DNA of 64,000 bases from Novosphingobium sp. (GTDB lineage Bacteria > Pseudomonadota > Alphaproteobacteria > Sphingomonadales > Sphingomonadaceae). Made by a program: the position numbers and the translations under genes. Location: assembly GCF_019748365.1 (NCBI RefSeq), contig NZ_JAIEPN010000040.1:1-64000 (forward strand), read 5' to 3'. The notes under the pieces are model-generated. The model made no database searches. It saw only the letters and a list, made by a program, of their open reading frames with translations, and was not told where the DNA came from. The stretch's first letter is position 1, and every line of letters starts with the position of its first letter. This document shows, piece by piece, positions 48,145-58,000 of the stretch.

Positions 48145-49348
48145 GCCTTCGCCACAGGGCTTCGAGCGGGCCCTGACCGAAGCGGGCGAGCCACCAGCGC
48201 GGCCAGGCCAGCATCAGTGCCCATCCGCCAAGGACGACGAGCGGAAGCGCGGCGCGGGGCAGCACCCCGCCAAGGCTGAGGCCCCAGCCGGCGAAGAGTG
48301 CGATCATCACGACAGTGGTGCCGAGATAGTTGGTGAAGGCGCAGCGCCCGGCAGCGGCCAGATGCGTGCCTAAGGGACTGCCTTGCAGGCGTGGCCAGAG
48401 CAGCAGCAGCGCGGCCAGATAGCCGAGCGTCATGGCGAGGTGCGGGATCGCGGCGAGCGAACCCATGACCGCGAACATCGCCCCGGGCGGGAACCGGTGC
48501 AGCGCCGCCCAGCCGATCAGCGCGGCGCTCATCGCGCCGCCGGCGGCGATGCCGATCCACGCGATGCGGCGCAGGGTTGCAGGCTCCCACTCGCCGGTGA
48601 ACAGCCCCATCCGCAGCAGCGCCATGCCGAGCAGCATGAGCGGAAAGGTCTCGAAGAAGGTCGCGCCGAGGGTTTCGAGCGGGAGCAGGGGCGCGGTGGT
48701 CAGGCGGATCCGGACGGCTTCGAGGAAGGGGGCGTGGAGCACCCGGCTGTCGGCTGCGATGGAGGCGGCGATGCGGCCCATCATGGCGGTCTGTTCGGCG
48801 GCTTCGGCGGGAGTGCCGTGTCCGGCGAGCACGCGGCTTTCGGTGGCGATGGCGGCGAGATCTCCGATCATTTCAAGGCCATGGCTGGCAAGGAAGAGCA
48901 GCAGCGCGGCAGCGGCGAGTGGTTCGGGCGCGAGGCGGCGCAGGGCGAAGGCGAGCATGCCGCAGACGGCGTAAGGGAAGAGAATGTCGCCCCACCACAG
49001 CAGCGCGTAGTGCGCATAGCCGAACAGCATCAGCAGGAGCAGGCGGCGCACTTGCATGAGGTCTGCATTGGCGCCGCGCCGCTCGGCCGCATCGGCGAAC
49101 AGCATCATGCTTGCTCCGAACAGGAGCGTGAAAAGGCCGCGCATCTTGCCTTCGAACAGGACGTAGGCGGCGGCGAACCACAGCGCGCCGCCCAAATCCG
49201 GGCCGGATTCGAGGCGGGGCAGCGCGGGGCTGAAGGTGGCGAGCAGCGGCCCCCAGAACCCGGTCACGTTGATCGCTAGAATGCCGAGCACGGCAACCCC
49301 GCGCACGAAATCAAGCGCGCCGATGCGTTCCGGCTTGGGGGCGGACAT
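48089..49348 (-). CDS. DUF418 family membrane protein
   Basis: The 419-residue protein has around ten membrane helices, the N-terminal RIGALDFVRGVAVLGILAINV motif and C-terminal GRCAFTNYLGTTVVMIALFAGWGLSL, both typical of DUF418 proteins (YeiB-like). The function is not established; the family is related to membrane acyltransferases. It follows the Sel1-SPOR gene by six bases. Confidence 0.9.
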   Translation of the reverse strand: MSAPKPERIGALDFVRGVAVLGILAINVTGFWGPLLATFSPALPRLESGPDLGGALWFAAAYVLFEGKMRGLFTLLFGASMMLFADAAERRGANADLMQVRRLLLLMLFGYAHYALLWWGDILFPYAVCGMLAFALRRLAPEPLAAAALLLFLASHGLEMIGDLAAIATESRVLAGHGTPAEAAEQTAMMGRIAASIAADSRVLHAPFLEAVRIRLTTAPLLPLETLGATFFETFPLMLLGMALLRMGLFTGEWEPATLRRIAWIGIAAGGAMSAALIGWAALHRFPPGAMFAVMGSLAAIPHLAMTLGYLAALLLLWPRLQGSPLGTHLAAAGRCAFTNYLGTTVVMIALFAGWGLSLGGVLPRAALPLVVLGGWALMLAWPRWWLARFGQGPLEALWRRLTWLGVPRLPPPLADGAV

Positions 49349-49354
49349 GTGACG

Positions 49355-50470
49355 TCAGGGCGCCACCACGAGGCAGGCCAGGCCCCCGGCCTTGAGCGCG
49401 GCGCAGGCGCGCTGCGCGCCGTCCTGCGAATAGCCTGTGGCAAACAGACGCGTGACGGTGCCGGGCACATCCTGCCGGGCATGACCGGCGATTTCGGGCC
49501 GGGAACGCACGCGCGCCCAGAGCGCATCGGCATTGGCTTTTACGCCGAACGCGCCGAGCTGGATGCGATAGGCCCCGCTGCGGCTGGTCGTCGCCACGGC
49601 AGTGGGAGCCGGGGCCGCTTTGGGCGGAGCGGGCTTGGGCGTGGCAGGCTTCACCGGCACCGGTTTCGGTTTGGGCGGGGCAGGAGGGTTCATCGGCGGC
49701 TGATAGGCCACGGCGGGTTCGGACGGGCCGGATGGCGGCAGATCGACTTTCTCGAGCGCGCCCGGCGGCGTTCTGGCCGTTGCAGCGGTCGGCACCGGCG
49801 CGCCTTGCCCGCCAAGGTCTGCCGCAGCCAGTTCCCGGCCGCGGGCTTCGGCGGCTTTCTGGTCCAGTTCGCTGGCGAGGCTGACGCCCATCTGGCGCTG
49901 CGCGAGCGGGATTGTCTGGTTCATCGTGGCGAGGCTGCCGGTCGCCTGCGGGAGGCCTGCGGCGGCGGCGCGCGTGATCAGGGCATAGGCGCGCACCCAA
50001 TCCTTGGGCGTATAATCGCCGTTGTAGGATGCGATCCCCAGCACATACATCGCGCGCGGCTCGCCCCGGTCGGCGGCGGATTGCAGCCAGGGCATCGCGG
50101 CCTGCTGGCGATTGGTCTGGAACAGCAGGATGCCGTAATTGTCTGCCGCCGCGATATGGCCGAGCCGGGCGGCCTTGCCAAAGTAGGCTTCGGCGTTGAC
50201 GAGATCCTTGGGGACGCCGCGGCCGAGCTTGTAGGCCTGGCCAAGGTTGAACAGCGCATCGGCATCGCCTTTGGCCGCAGGGGCCTGCCACGCCTTGACC
50301 GCGGCCTCGTAGTTTCCGGCGGACCACGCATCGACCCCGGTTCGCACTGCGGCGGCGGTCGCCGCATCGGGAGGTGTGGGTACGCCTTGCGCGCCGGGCG
50401 CGGCCGAAACCGGCTGCGTGATGCCCGAAACGCCGAGCGACGCCGCCACAAGGAGAGCAAGTCCGCGCAT
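49355..50470 (-). CDS. Exported Sel1-repeat protein with C-terminal SPOR domain
   Basis: The 371-residue protein has a signal peptide (MRGLALLVAASLGVSGITQPVSA), Sel1/TPR-like repeats (about 40-200), a Pro/Lys/Ala-rich linker (about 235-295) and a SPOR domain (about 300-371, YRIQLGAFGVKANADALWARV). SPOR domains bind septal glycan strands lacking side peptides, so a role at the division site or pole is inferred. It is divergent from a ParA operon that encodes another SPOR protein. Confidence 0.88.
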   Translation of the reverse strand: MRGLALLVAASLGVSGITQPVSAAPGAQGVPTPPDAATAAAVRTGVDAWSAGNYEAAVKAWQAPAAKGDADALFNLGQAYKLGRGVPKDLVNAEAYFGKAARLGHIAAADNYGILLFQTNRQQAAMPWLQSAADRGEPRAMYVLGIASYNGDYTPKDWVRAYALITRAAAAGLPQATGSLATMNQTIPLAQRQMGVSLASELDQKAAEARGRELAAADLGGQGAPVPTAATARTPPGALEKVDLPPSGPSEPAVAYQPPMNPPAPPKPKPVPVKPATPKPAPPKAAPAPTAVATTSRSGAYRIQLGAFGVKANADALWARVRSRPEIAGHARQDVPGTVTRLFATGYSQDGAQRACAALKAGGLACLVVAP

Positions 50471-50508
50471 GTCCGGTCGATTCTCCTGTGGAACCCATTG
50501 CCTGAAAA

Positions 50509-50542
50509 GCAGGGTTAACCCTGCCGTGCTGCACTGCAGTGC
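50509..50542. promoter_or_regulatory. Two perfect palindromes between SPOR genes
   Basis: GCAGGGTTAACCCTGC (50509-50524, 16 bp) and GCACTGCAGTGC (50531-50542, 12 bp) lie within 75 bases of the minus-strand Sel1-SPOR start. Further right, TTAACCAT (minus, 50600-50607) and TTAACCAA (plus, 50683-50690) resemble CtrA half-sites. The 293-base gap holds no gene and probably contains regulated divergent promoters. Confidence 0.5.
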
Positions 50543-50763
50543 GCAAGGACATCTGCGCATGCCCAATGCGCCTCACAAGCTCCAAGGTGATTAGCGCAGA
50601 TGGTTAATGCCGAAAAGACAGGATCTTGGCGCGGGGTTCAGACCCCCATTGCGCAAAATCACCTGCACCGGACGCGTGGATGTTAACCAAAATTTGAGGG
50701 TCTTCTGCGATCCCCCTGCAAGACACCATTCGGTTTTTTCGTCTCGCCCATAGGGGGGTTACT

Positions 50764-51492
50764 TTGCGCGTACTGGCTTTGGCATCGCAGAAGGGAGGGT
50801 CCGGCAAGACGACCTTGTCCGGTCACCTTGCCGTTCAGGCGCAGCGCGCGGGCGCCGGCCCGGTCGTTCTCATCGACATCGACCCGCAAGGTTCGCTGTC
50901 CGACTGGTGGAACGAGCGCGAGGCGGAATACCCGGCTTTTGCGCAGACCACCGTGGCGCGCCTTGCCAGCGATCTCGCCATCCTGCGCCAGCAGGGCTTC
51001 AAGCTGGCCGTGATCGATACCCCGCCCGCGATCACCATGGCGATCCAGTCGGTGATCTCGGTCGCCGAACTCATTGTCGTGCCGACGCGTCCGAGCCCGC
51101 ATGACCTGCGCGCCGTGGGTGCCACGGTCGATCTGTGCGAGCGCGCGGGCAAGCCGTTGATCTTCGTGGTCAATGCCGCGACGCCCAAGGCGCGGATCAC
51201 CTCCGAAGCCGCGGTTGCGCTTTCGCAGCACGGCACCGTCGCGCCGATCACGCTGCACCACCGCACCGATTTTGCCGCATCGATGATCGATGGCCGCACG
51301 GTGATGGAAGTCGATCCCTCGAGCAAGTCCGCTGCCGAAGTTGCGGCGCTGTGGACCTATGTTTCCGAGCGGCTCGAGAAGAATTTCCGCCGCACCGTGT
51401 TCGCGGTGCCGCAGCCCGGCCATGCCGTGCCCTCCATGCCCGGCGCACCGCGCGGCGCAGGCGGCTTCGGCCGCCGCGTGATCGGCTCCTGA
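50764..51492 (+). CDS. ParA/MinD-family ATPase
   Basis: The 242-residue protein has a deviant Walker A motif KGGSGKTT at 10-17, switch region DIDPQGSLSDW and IDTPPAIT, the ParA hallmarks. The start is TTG, seven bases after AGGGGGG; no ATG or GTG fits better. The partner genes encode a small basic protein and a SPOR-TPR lipoprotein rather than ParB, so positioning of an envelope machine (pole, septum or pilus) is more likely than chromosome segregation. Confidence 0.9.
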   Translation: MRVLALASQKGGSGKTTLSGHLAVQAQRAGAGPVVLIDIDPQGSLSDWWNEREAEYPAFAQTTVARLASDLAILRQQGFKLAVIDTPPAITMAIQSVISVAELIVVPTRPSPHDLRAVGATVDLCERAGKPLIFVVNAATPKARITSEAAVALSQHGTVAPITLHHRTDFAASMIDGRTVMEVDPSSKSAAEVAALWTYVSERLEKNFRRTVFAVPQPGHAVPSMPGAPRGAGGFGRRVIGS

Positions 51493-51505
51493 GCGAAGGA
51501 CGCCG

Positions 51506-52030
51506 ATGATGAGCGAACCCAAGCCTTTCGCCTCGCTGAGCCCGAGCCTGCTCGCCCGCAAGGGTGCGGCCCGTCCGGCGATGCGCCCGCAACTGATCCC
51601 CCTGACCGCCGAAGACCGCCAGCGCATGGGCTTTGGCCCGGCCGTCGATGCCGATGACCTCGGCTGGAACGACCATGGCGAAGACCTGGCTCAGGCGGCG
51701 CCTGCTGCCGATGTCATCGCGATTGCGGCGGACCCGCTGCCCGAACCGGCCCAGCCGGAAGTGCTGCGGCAGATCGAATCGCTGGCCGATGTGCTCAAGG
51801 TCCCGGCCCCGGCCGCGTCGCTGAACCGCCGCGAGCGGGGCACCGCGCTCAAGGAAGGGCGCAAGGCGGCCTTCACGCTCCGTCTGGACTCGTCGCGCCA
51901 TCTGCGCCTGCGCCTTGCCTGCACGCTCGACAACCGCAGCGCCCAACAACTCGTGGTCGAAGCTCTCGACCGTTTCCTCGAAGCGAGGCCCGGTCTCGAC
52001 GACCTTGCTCGCCGCGCCCTTCGCTCCTGA
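51506..52030 (+). CDS. Small basic protein, possible ParA partner
   Basis: The 174-residue protein has a Pro/Ala-rich, acidic first half. Its second half (about 108-172, GTALKEGRKAAFTLRLDSSRHLRLRLACTLDNRSAQQLVVEALDRFLEARP) looks like a ribbon-helix-helix DNA-binding fold. It is placed directly after the ParA-type gene and touches the next gene. Small RHH proteins often serve as the adaptor or activator of ParA ATPases; the role here is inferred. Confidence 0.7.
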   Translation: MMSEPKPFASLSPSLLARKGAARPAMRPQLIPLTAEDRQRMGFGPAVDADDLGWNDHGEDLAQAAPAADVIAIAADPLPEPAQPEVLRQIESLADVLKVPAPAASLNRRERGTALKEGRKAAFTLRLDSSRHLRLRLACTLDNRSAQQLVVEALDRFLEARPGLDDLARRALRS

Positions 52031-52059
52031 TGCAAGCCTATCAACCGGGACTTCATGCC

Positions 52060-53412
52060 ATGACCACCGCACTCGACAGCAAGACTGACCGGAAAGCCGC
52101 CTACCGGCTCGCCCGGATCTGCCTGACCACCGCGCTGGCGGCCGGTCTTCTCTCCGGTTGCGCTGCGGGCGGGCCGAACCATGCCAAGTTCGCCTCCAAT
52201 GCGCAGACAGCGCTTGGCAAGGGCAGCCCGGACAAGGCGATCGCGCTGGCGGAGCAGGCTGTGCTCGCCAGCCCCCGCAATGCCGCATACCGCACGCTGC
52301 TCGGCTCGGCCTATTTGCGCGCAGGCCGCTTCGAAGCGGCGCGTCAGGCGTTCGATGAGGCGATGCAGCTTGGCGAGGACGGCGGAAAGGCCGCGCTGAG
52401 CCTCGCGCTTGCCGATATCGCGCTCGGGCATGGCAACGCAGCGATCGATACGCTCAACACCTATCGCGACAGCATTCCCGCTTCGGACTACGGCCTGGCC
52501 ATGGCGATGGCTGGACAGACCCAGACCGGCATCGCCGCACTGACCGACGCGCTGCGGGGTGGCGAAAACACCCCCAAAGTGCGCCAGAACCTCGCCTATG
52601 CCTATGCGCTTGATGGCAGCTGGAGCGAAGCCAAGCTGATGGCGCAGCAGGATGTCCCGGCGGACAAGCTGGCCGAGCGCCTGCAGACCTGGGCATTCAT
52701 GGCGCGGCCCGAAGACACCCGCCGCCGCGTTGCGAGCCTGCTCGGCGCGCCGGCCAATGCCGATGGCGGCCAGCCGACCGCGCTGGCGCTGGCGAACTTC
52801 CCCGCACCGGCGCAGCTGGCAGAGGAAGCGGTGGCCATGTCCGCCACGCAGCAGGCAGCCAGCGGCGACGCGGCGGAACTCGCCAAGGCGGCCGCAACGG
52901 CCATGCCTGCCCCCCAGACCGATGCCGCAGCACCCCAGCCGGCGCTGGCCGATGCTTCCAGCGCGCCGACCGAGGCGAAGATCGCCGCGATCGACGTGGC
53001 GCCTTCGGCTGCTGCCGCTCCCGCTCCGGCAGTGCAAGCGATGGTTTCACAGCCGGTCGTCCAGCCGGTGCGTGGTGCGCGCAGCGCGCAGCCTGCGGCT
53101 GCGGCCGGTGTGCGCGGCAACCATGTCGTCCAGCTCGGCTCGTTTGCCTCGAACGAGGGCGCACAGCGCGCCTGGCGGCACTTCACCGCGCGCAACCGCA
53201 GCCTTGCCGGCTATCACAGCCAGATCACGCAAGTTGCGGTGAACGGCCGCCAGTTCTGGCGCGTTCAGGCCATGGGCTTCAACGGCTTCGCTTCGGCGCG
53301 GCAGATGTGCCGGTCGGTCAAGGCCAAGGGCGGCGTCTGCCTCGTGATGGCCGATCCGGCGATGACAAGCCCGCAGGGTCGCCCGATGCCGACGCGCATG
53401 GCGCAGCGCTGA
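52060..53412 (+). CDS. TPR lipoprotein with C-terminal SPOR domain
   Basis: The 450-residue lipoprotein has lipobox LLSGC (C34), TadD-like TPR repeats (about 45-215, AIALAEQAVLASPRNAAYRTLLGSAYLRAGRFEAARQAFDEAM), an Ala/Pro-rich linker and a SPOR domain (about 355-435, NHVVQLGSFASNEGAQRAWRHF). The ATG at 52060 is favoured; one at 52030 overlapping the previous stop would add ten residues. It forms a three-gene unit with the ParA-type ATPase. Confidence 0.87.
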   Translation: MTTALDSKTDRKAAYRLARICLTTALAAGLLSGCAAGGPNHAKFASNAQTALGKGSPDKAIALAEQAVLASPRNAAYRTLLGSAYLRAGRFEAARQAFDEAMQLGEDGGKAALSLALADIALGHGNAAIDTLNTYRDSIPASDYGLAMAMAGQTQTGIAALTDALRGGENTPKVRQNLAYAYALDGSWSEAKLMAQQDVPADKLAERLQTWAFMARPEDTRRRVASLLGAPANADGGQPTALALANFPAPAQLAEEAVAMSATQQAASGDAAELAKAAATAMPAPQTDAAAPQPALADASSAPTEAKIAAIDVAPSAAAAPAPAVQAMVSQPVVQPVRGARSAQPAAAAGVRGNHVVQLGSFASNEGAQRAWRHFTARNRSLAGYHSQITQVAVNGRQFWRVQAMGFNGFASARQMCRSVKAKGGVCLVMADPAMTSPQGRPMPTRMAQR

Positions 53413-53436
53413 TCTTCAGGCCTTTGCGTTGATGCT

Positions 53437-53465
53437 GGCCCGCTTCCCTCGGGGGGAGGCGGGCC
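53437..53465. terminator. Bidirectional hairpin between convergent genes
   Basis: GGCCCGC (53437-53443) pairs with GCGGGCC (53459-53465), with inner CCC/GGG pairing. It sits between the SPOR-TPR gene and the convergent pyrC' gene. The following GTCTCGTTTC is only partly T-rich, so efficiency is uncertain. Confidence 0.55.
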
Positions 53466-53474
53466 GGTCTCGTT

Positions 53475-54704
53475 TCAGGCGATGCGGCTGCCGCCCTTGA
53501 ACAGGGCGGTGACGCGGCCTTCGACCGGGCGGCGATCGAACGGGGTGTTGCCCGCTGTGGCCGCCATCTTGCTGCGATCGACGATCCATGGCCGTTCCGG
53601 CTCGACCAGCGCAAGATCGGCTTCGAGGCCCACTTCGAGCCGCCCGGCGGGGACGCCGAGCAGCGCGGCAGGATTGCCCGCGAGGAGTGCGAAAGCGCGG
53701 GCCAGATCGATGCGGCCATCGCGCACGAGGGTGAGCGTCAGCGGCAGCAGCGTTTCCGCGCCCGCCATGCCCGGCTCGGCATCGGCGAAAGGCAGGCGCT
53801 TGTCTTCCGCGCCGCGCGGATCGTGGCCCGAGGCGATCACGTCGATCGTGCCATCGGCGATGGCGGCGATCACCGCCTGCCGGTCCGCATCGCTGCGCAA
53901 GGGCGGCGAAAGGCGGCAGAACGTGCGGAAATGCGCGAGTTCCAGATCGGAGAGCATGAAGTGCGCGGGGGTGACGCCGGCGGTCACGCGCACCCCGCGT
54001 GCCTTGGCCGCGCGGACGCACGCGAGCGCGGTGGCGGTCGTTACTTGCCGGAAATGCAGGCGGCAGCCGGTCAGTTCGGCGAGCGCGATATCGCGCTGGA
54101 CGGCAAGCGCTTCGGCCTCGGCGGGCGCGGAGGGGAGGCCCAGCCGGGTCGCCATCTCACCGGCGGTGGCGACGGCGCTGCCTGCAATCCCGGCATCCTC
54201 GGCATGGGTGACGAGCACGAGGCCGAGCATCGCGCAGTAGCTCATCAGGCGGTGCATCACGCCCGAATCGGCGATCCAGCGGCGGCCCGTTGCGACGGCC
54301 TTGGCTCCGGCATCGCGCATCAGGGCGATTTCGGCGAGTTCCGCACCCTCCAGCCCGCGCGTGGCGGCGGCGAGGGGGTGGACCCACATGTCCGGCTTGC
54401 CCGATTGCGCGGCGAATCGGACGCGCGCCGGGTGATCGAGCGGCGGGCCTTGATCGGGCATCAGCGCGGCGCGGGTGATCCCACCGAAGTGGAACGCGGG
54501 CTTGTCGATGGCGAAGACGCCGAGATCGACGAGGCCCGGGGTGATCAGCGCGCCTTTGGCATCGAGCACATCATCGCCCGGTTCGGGGCTGACGTCACCC
54601 AGCGCGGCGATGCGGCCATCGGCGACGCGCAGCGCGCCTGCCTGCGGGGTGCCTGCGGGCAGAACCAGCCTGCCGCCGGTGATTGTGAGCGGACGCGGGG
54701 TCAT
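53475..54704 (-). CDS. Non-catalytic dihydroorotase-like subunit (PyrC')
   Basis: This 409-residue amidohydrolase fold closely follows dihydroorotase, but the first metal-binding motif DxHxH is DLGVF (60-64), so both histidines are lost. Other conserved stretches remain ([21 protein letters not shown]). In Pseudomonas and many other bacteria such an inactive PyrC' binds aspartate carbamoyltransferase and is needed for its assembly. The ATG overlaps the pyrB stop by four bases, matching that arrangement. A catalytic dihydroorotase must be elsewhere. Confidence 0.9.
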   Translation of the reverse strand: MTPRPLTITGGRLVLPAGTPQAGALRVADGRIAALGDVSPEPGDDVLDAKGALITPGLVDLGVFAIDKPAFHFGGITRAALMPDQGPPLDHPARVRFAAQSGKPDMWVHPLAAATRGLEGAELAEIALMRDAGAKAVATGRRWIADSGVMHRLMSYCAMLGLVLVTHAEDAGIAGSAVATAGEMATRLGLPSAPAEAEALAVQRDIALAELTGCRLHFRQVTTATALACVRAAKARGVRVTAGVTPAHFMLSDLELAHFRTFCRLSPPLRSDADRQAVIAAIADGTIDVIASGHDPRGAEDKRLPFADAEPGMAGAETLLPLTLTLVRDGRIDLARAFALLAGNPAALLGVPAGRLEVGLEADLALVEPERPWIVDRSKMAATAGNTPFDRRPVEGRVTALFKGGSRIA

Positions 54705-55750
54705 GCCGCGGCTCCTTCCGCTGCCGCCCAGCCGGGCACGCCGCGCGCGCGGCGGGTGAGGACGTCAAGGCAGGCCATGCGGATCGCAACGCCGCTTTCG
54801 ACCTGACGGGTGATCAGGCTCCGCGCCGGGTGATCAGCGACCTGACTGTCGATCTCGATGCCCCGGTTCATTGGGCCTGGATGCATGACGAGCACGTTCG
54901 GCGGCAGTTTGCCGAAGCGCTCCAGCGTCAGCCCGTAGAGGTGGCGGTACTCGCGCGGTGAGGGGATGAACTGGCCGGACATGCGCTCCAATTGGAGGCG
55001 CAGCATCATGACCACATCCGCGCCCTGAAGCGCCGCGTCGAAATCATGGCTTGGCGTCACGCCCATCGCTTCGATCTCGGCAGGCATCAGCGCGGGCGGG
55101 GCGCAGACGGTGACATCGGCCCCCAGCGCGGTCAGCGAGAGGATGTTGGAGCGCGCGACGCGGCTGTGGAGGATATCGCCGCAGATCGTGACCTTGAGGC
55201 CGTTGAGATCGCTGCCGGGTGCGAGCCCCAGCGCGTGGCGGATGGTGAGCGCATCGAGCAGCGCCTGCGTCGGGTGCTCGTGGCTGCCATCGCCCGCATT
55301 GAGCACCGGGCAATCGACCTTGTCGGCAATCAGCTGCACCGCGCCCGAACTGGCGTGGCGGATCACTATGGCATCGGCGCGCATGGCATTGAGCGTCATC
55401 GCGGTGTCGATCAGCGTCTCGCCCTTCTTCACGCTGCTGGTGGCGGCATGCATGTTGACGACATCGGCGCCGAGGCGCTTGCCCGCGATTTCGAACGAGA
55501 GCAGCGTGCGGGTCGAGTTCTCGAAGAAGGCGTTGATGATGGTGAGGCCCGAGAGCACTTCGGCGCGCTTGTGGCGCTGGCGGTTGAGCGCGAGCCACTG
55601 CTCCGCCTCGTCCAGCAGGTAGAGAATCTCGTGCCGCGCAAGGTGCGCAATGCCGGTGAGATCGCGGTGCGGGAAGGCGAGGCCGCCTTCGGGGTATCGG
55701 CCAGATGGTGTGCTGGCGGCTCCAAGGTTCGATTCTGTCATCGAAACCAT
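54701..55750 (-). CDS. pyrB: Aspartate carbamoyltransferase PyrB
   Basis: The 349-residue enzyme is about 40 residues longer than E. coli PyrB at the N-terminus, as in class A enzymes. It has the carbamoyl-phosphate motif STRT at 79-82 ([12 protein letters not shown]), [22 protein letters not shown] and [10 protein letters not shown]. It catalyses the first committed step of pyrimidine synthesis. Starts at 55750 (MVSM) or 55741 (MTES) are both possible. It is divergent from sppA. Confidence 0.95.
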   Translation of the reverse strand: MVSMTESNLGAASTPSGRYPEGGLAFPHRDLTGIAHLARHEILYLLDEAEQWLALNRQRHKRAEVLSGLTIINAFFENSTRTLLSFEIAGKRLGADVVNMHAATSSVKKGETLIDTAMTLNAMRADAIVIRHASSGAVQLIADKVDCPVLNAGDGSHEHPTQALLDALTIRHALGLAPGSDLNGLKVTICGDILHSRVARSNILSLTALGADVTVCAPPALMPAEIEAMGVTPSHDFDAALQGADVVMMLRLQLERMSGQFIPSPREYRHLYGLTLERFGKLPPNVLVMHPGPMNRGIEIDSQVADHPARSLITRQVESGVAIRMACLDVLTRRARGVPGWAAAEGAAA

Positions 55751-55825
55751 GCCCCTAGAGCGCCTCTTTGGGCGGCTCAAGTGTTTCGGCTGGCATCGTC
55801 GGCCGGCGAGACCTAGATATCCCCC

Positions 55826-57727
55826 ATGAAATTTGCCCGCTCGGTCTGGAAGATCCTCGTCGCCATCAAGGACGGCCTCGTGCTGCTCCTCCTGCTCCTG
55901 TTCTTCGGCGGGCTCTACGCCTTGCTGGCGCTGCGGCCCGCGCCAGGGACGGTGCAGGCAGGCGCGCTCTATATCGCGCTGGAAGGACCGGTGGTGGAAG
56001 AGCGCGCGCGGGTGCGGCCCGCGCAGCTGCTTTCGGGCGGTGGGCCGTCCAAATCGGTGCAGGAGCGCGATCTGGTGCGCGCCATCGAAGCAGCCGCGAC
56101 GGACGAGCGCATGAAGGCGGTCGTGCTCGATCTCGAAGGCTTTGGCGGCGGCAGCCAGGTGGCGATGACGCGGATCGGCGCGGCGATGGACAAAGTGCGC
56201 GCGGTGAAGAAGCCGGTGCTGGTCCGCGCCAGGCTCTACACCGACGACAGCGTGCAGATCGCGGCCCACGCCAGCGAAGTCTGGGTCGATCCGCTGGGCG
56301 GCGCGGTGGTCGCGGGGCCGGGGGGCACGAACCTCTATTTCAAGGCGTTGCTCGATCGGCTGAAGGTCAAGGCGCACGTGTTCAAGGTGGGCACCTACAA
56401 GAGCGCGGTCGAGCCCTTCATCCGCGAGAACGCTTCGCCGGAATCGAAGGAAGCGCTGGGCGCGGTCTATGCGGCGCTGTGGGATGCCTGGCAGGCCGAT
56501 GTGAAGAAAGCGCGGCCCAAGGCCAATATCGCGCTGGTGACGGGCGATCCGGTGAAGTGGATCGCGGCTTCGGGCGGTGACGCGGCCGAGGCGGCGGTGG
56601 CGGCGGGGCTGGTCGACCGGATCGGCGACAAGGTGGCGTTCGGCAAGCGCGTTGGCGAGATCGTCGGCGCCGATCCGAAGGGCGGCGAGGGCGCGTTCAA
56701 GGGCACGGCGCTGGCCACGTATCTGGCCGACCGTGCGCCGTCGGCCGAGGGCAAGGCGATCGCGGTGGTGACGGTGGCGGGCGAGATCGTCGATGGCGAT
56801 GCCGGCCCCGGCAGCGCTGGAGGCGACCGGATCGCGGAGCTTGTCGACAAGGCAGCGGCGAGCGGGGACTACGCCGCGCTTGTCGTCCGGGTCGATTCGC
56901 CCGGCGGATCGGTGACCGGGGCCGAGCGCATCCGGGCGGCGATCGCGCGGATGAAGGCGAAGAAAATTCCGGTCGCGGTTTCGATGGCGGGGCTCGCGGC
57001 GAGCGGCGGCTACTGGGTTTCGACGCCGGCAGACCGCGTGTTTGCCGAACCGGCGACGATCACCGGCTCAATCGGCATCTTCGCGATCATCCCGAGCTTC
57101 GAGGAAGCGCTGGCGAAAGTCGGGGTCGGGACCGATGGCGTCCGGACCACGGCGCTTTCGGGCCAGCCCGATGTGTTCGGCGGGTTTTCGCCGACCGCAG
57201 AGGCGATGATCCAGCAGCAGATCGAATCGGGCTATGCGCGCTTCATCGGGCTGGTGGCTGAAGCGCGGCACAAGACTCCGGCGGAGATCGACAAGATTGC
57301 GCAAGGGCGCGTGTGGGATGGCGGCACCGCGCGGCAATTGGGGCTTGTCGACGAGTTTGGCGGGATCGATGCGGCGCTGGCCTGGGCGGCAAAGGCGGCG
57401 GGGGCCAAGACCTGGCATCCGGTCTACCTCGGCGCGGATGCGGATCCGTTTGGCGCGCTGCTGAGCCAGCTCGCGGATAGCGAGAGCAGCGCGGATGCCG
57501 CGCATGTGCTTGGCGCGCAAGGCGCGGCCAGCGATTTTGCGGCGCTTGCGGCGCAGCGGCAGGGAGCGCTGGCGCAGCAGCTCGTCGGCGATCTGTCGCG
57601 CCTGCTCGGCGGGTCAGGAGCGCAGGTCTACTGCCTCGAATGCGCGGGGCTGACACCGCCAGCGGAGCCCGCGAAGGCCGCCGAAGCGAGCACATGGCTG
57701 GCGCTGCTCGCACGGATCACCGGATAG
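55826..57727 (+). CDS. sppA: Signal peptide peptidase SppA, long (67K) type
   Basis: This 633-residue membrane protease has one N-terminal helix (about 17-36) and two tandem SppA domains. The catalytic Lys lies in the N-terminal half ([12 protein letters not shown]) and the Ser in the C-terminal half ([13 protein letters not shown]), followed by ATITGSIG. It degrades leftover signal peptides in the inner membrane. Length matches E. coli SppA rather than the short Bacillus form. Confidence 0.95.
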   Translation: MKFARSVWKILVAIKDGLVLLLLLLFFGGLYALLALRPAPGTVQAGALYIALEGPVVEERARVRPAQLLSGGGPSKSVQERDLVRAIEAAATDERMKAVVLDLEGFGGGSQVAMTRIGAAMDKVRAVKKPVLVRARLYTDDSVQIAAHASEVWVDPLGGAVVAGPGGTNLYFKALLDRLKVKAHVFKVGTYKSAVEPFIRENASPESKEALGAVYAALWDAWQADVKKARPKANIALVTGDPVKWIAASGGDAAEAAVAAGLVDRIGDKVAFGKRVGEIVGADPKGGEGAFKGTALATYLADRAPSAEGKAIAVVTVAGEIVDGDAGPGSAGGDRIAELVDKAAASGDYAALVVRVDSPGGSVTGAERIRAAIARMKAKKIPVAVSMAGLAASGGYWVSTPADRVFAEPATITGSIGIFAIIPSFEEALAKVGVGTDGVRTTALSGQPDVFGGFSPTAEAMIQQQIESGYARFIGLVAEARHKTPAEIDKIAQGRVWDGGTARQLGLVDEFGGIDAALAWAAKAAGAKTWHPVYLGADADPFGALLSQLADSESSADAAHVLGAQGAASDFAALAAQRQGALAQQLVGDLSRLLGGSGAQVYCLECAGLTPPAEPAKAAEASTWLALLARITG

Positions 57728-57802
57728 GGACGTCACCCCTTTTGGCAAGGCTTGCCCTTTGCCCGGCGCTGCGATAGGGGCGGCGCTCGCTTTTCGCCGG
57801 AC

Positions 57803-57887
57803 GCGGGCGTGGCGGAACTGGTAGACGCGCTGGATTTAGGTTCCAGTATCGCAAGATGTGGGGGTTCGAGTCCCTTCGCCCGCACCA
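57803..57887 (+). tRNA. tRNA-Leu (anticodon UAG)
   Basis: The 85-base tRNA has acceptor GCGGGCG pairing with CGCCCGC, a class II long variable arm, anticodon loop TTTAGGT with anticodon TAG at 57837-57839 (reads CUN leucine codons), T-loop GTTCGAGTC and an encoded CCA at 57885-57887. It lies between sppA and tig in the same direction. Confidence 0.97.
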
Positions 57888-58000
57888 GACCCGCCCGGCC
57901 CGACCGGGAGCTTGGCCGTGCCATTTCCCATGGTGCGGCCAGAATTGTTGATGCCGCCCGCATGGGCACCACGACGTCGTACGAGAAAGTTGGATCACAG

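Noticed and set aside
50764-51492. Plasmid partition locus or replication origin
   Set aside because: No ParB gene, no iteron-like repeats and no replication initiator; the surrounding genes are chromosomal housekeeping genes.
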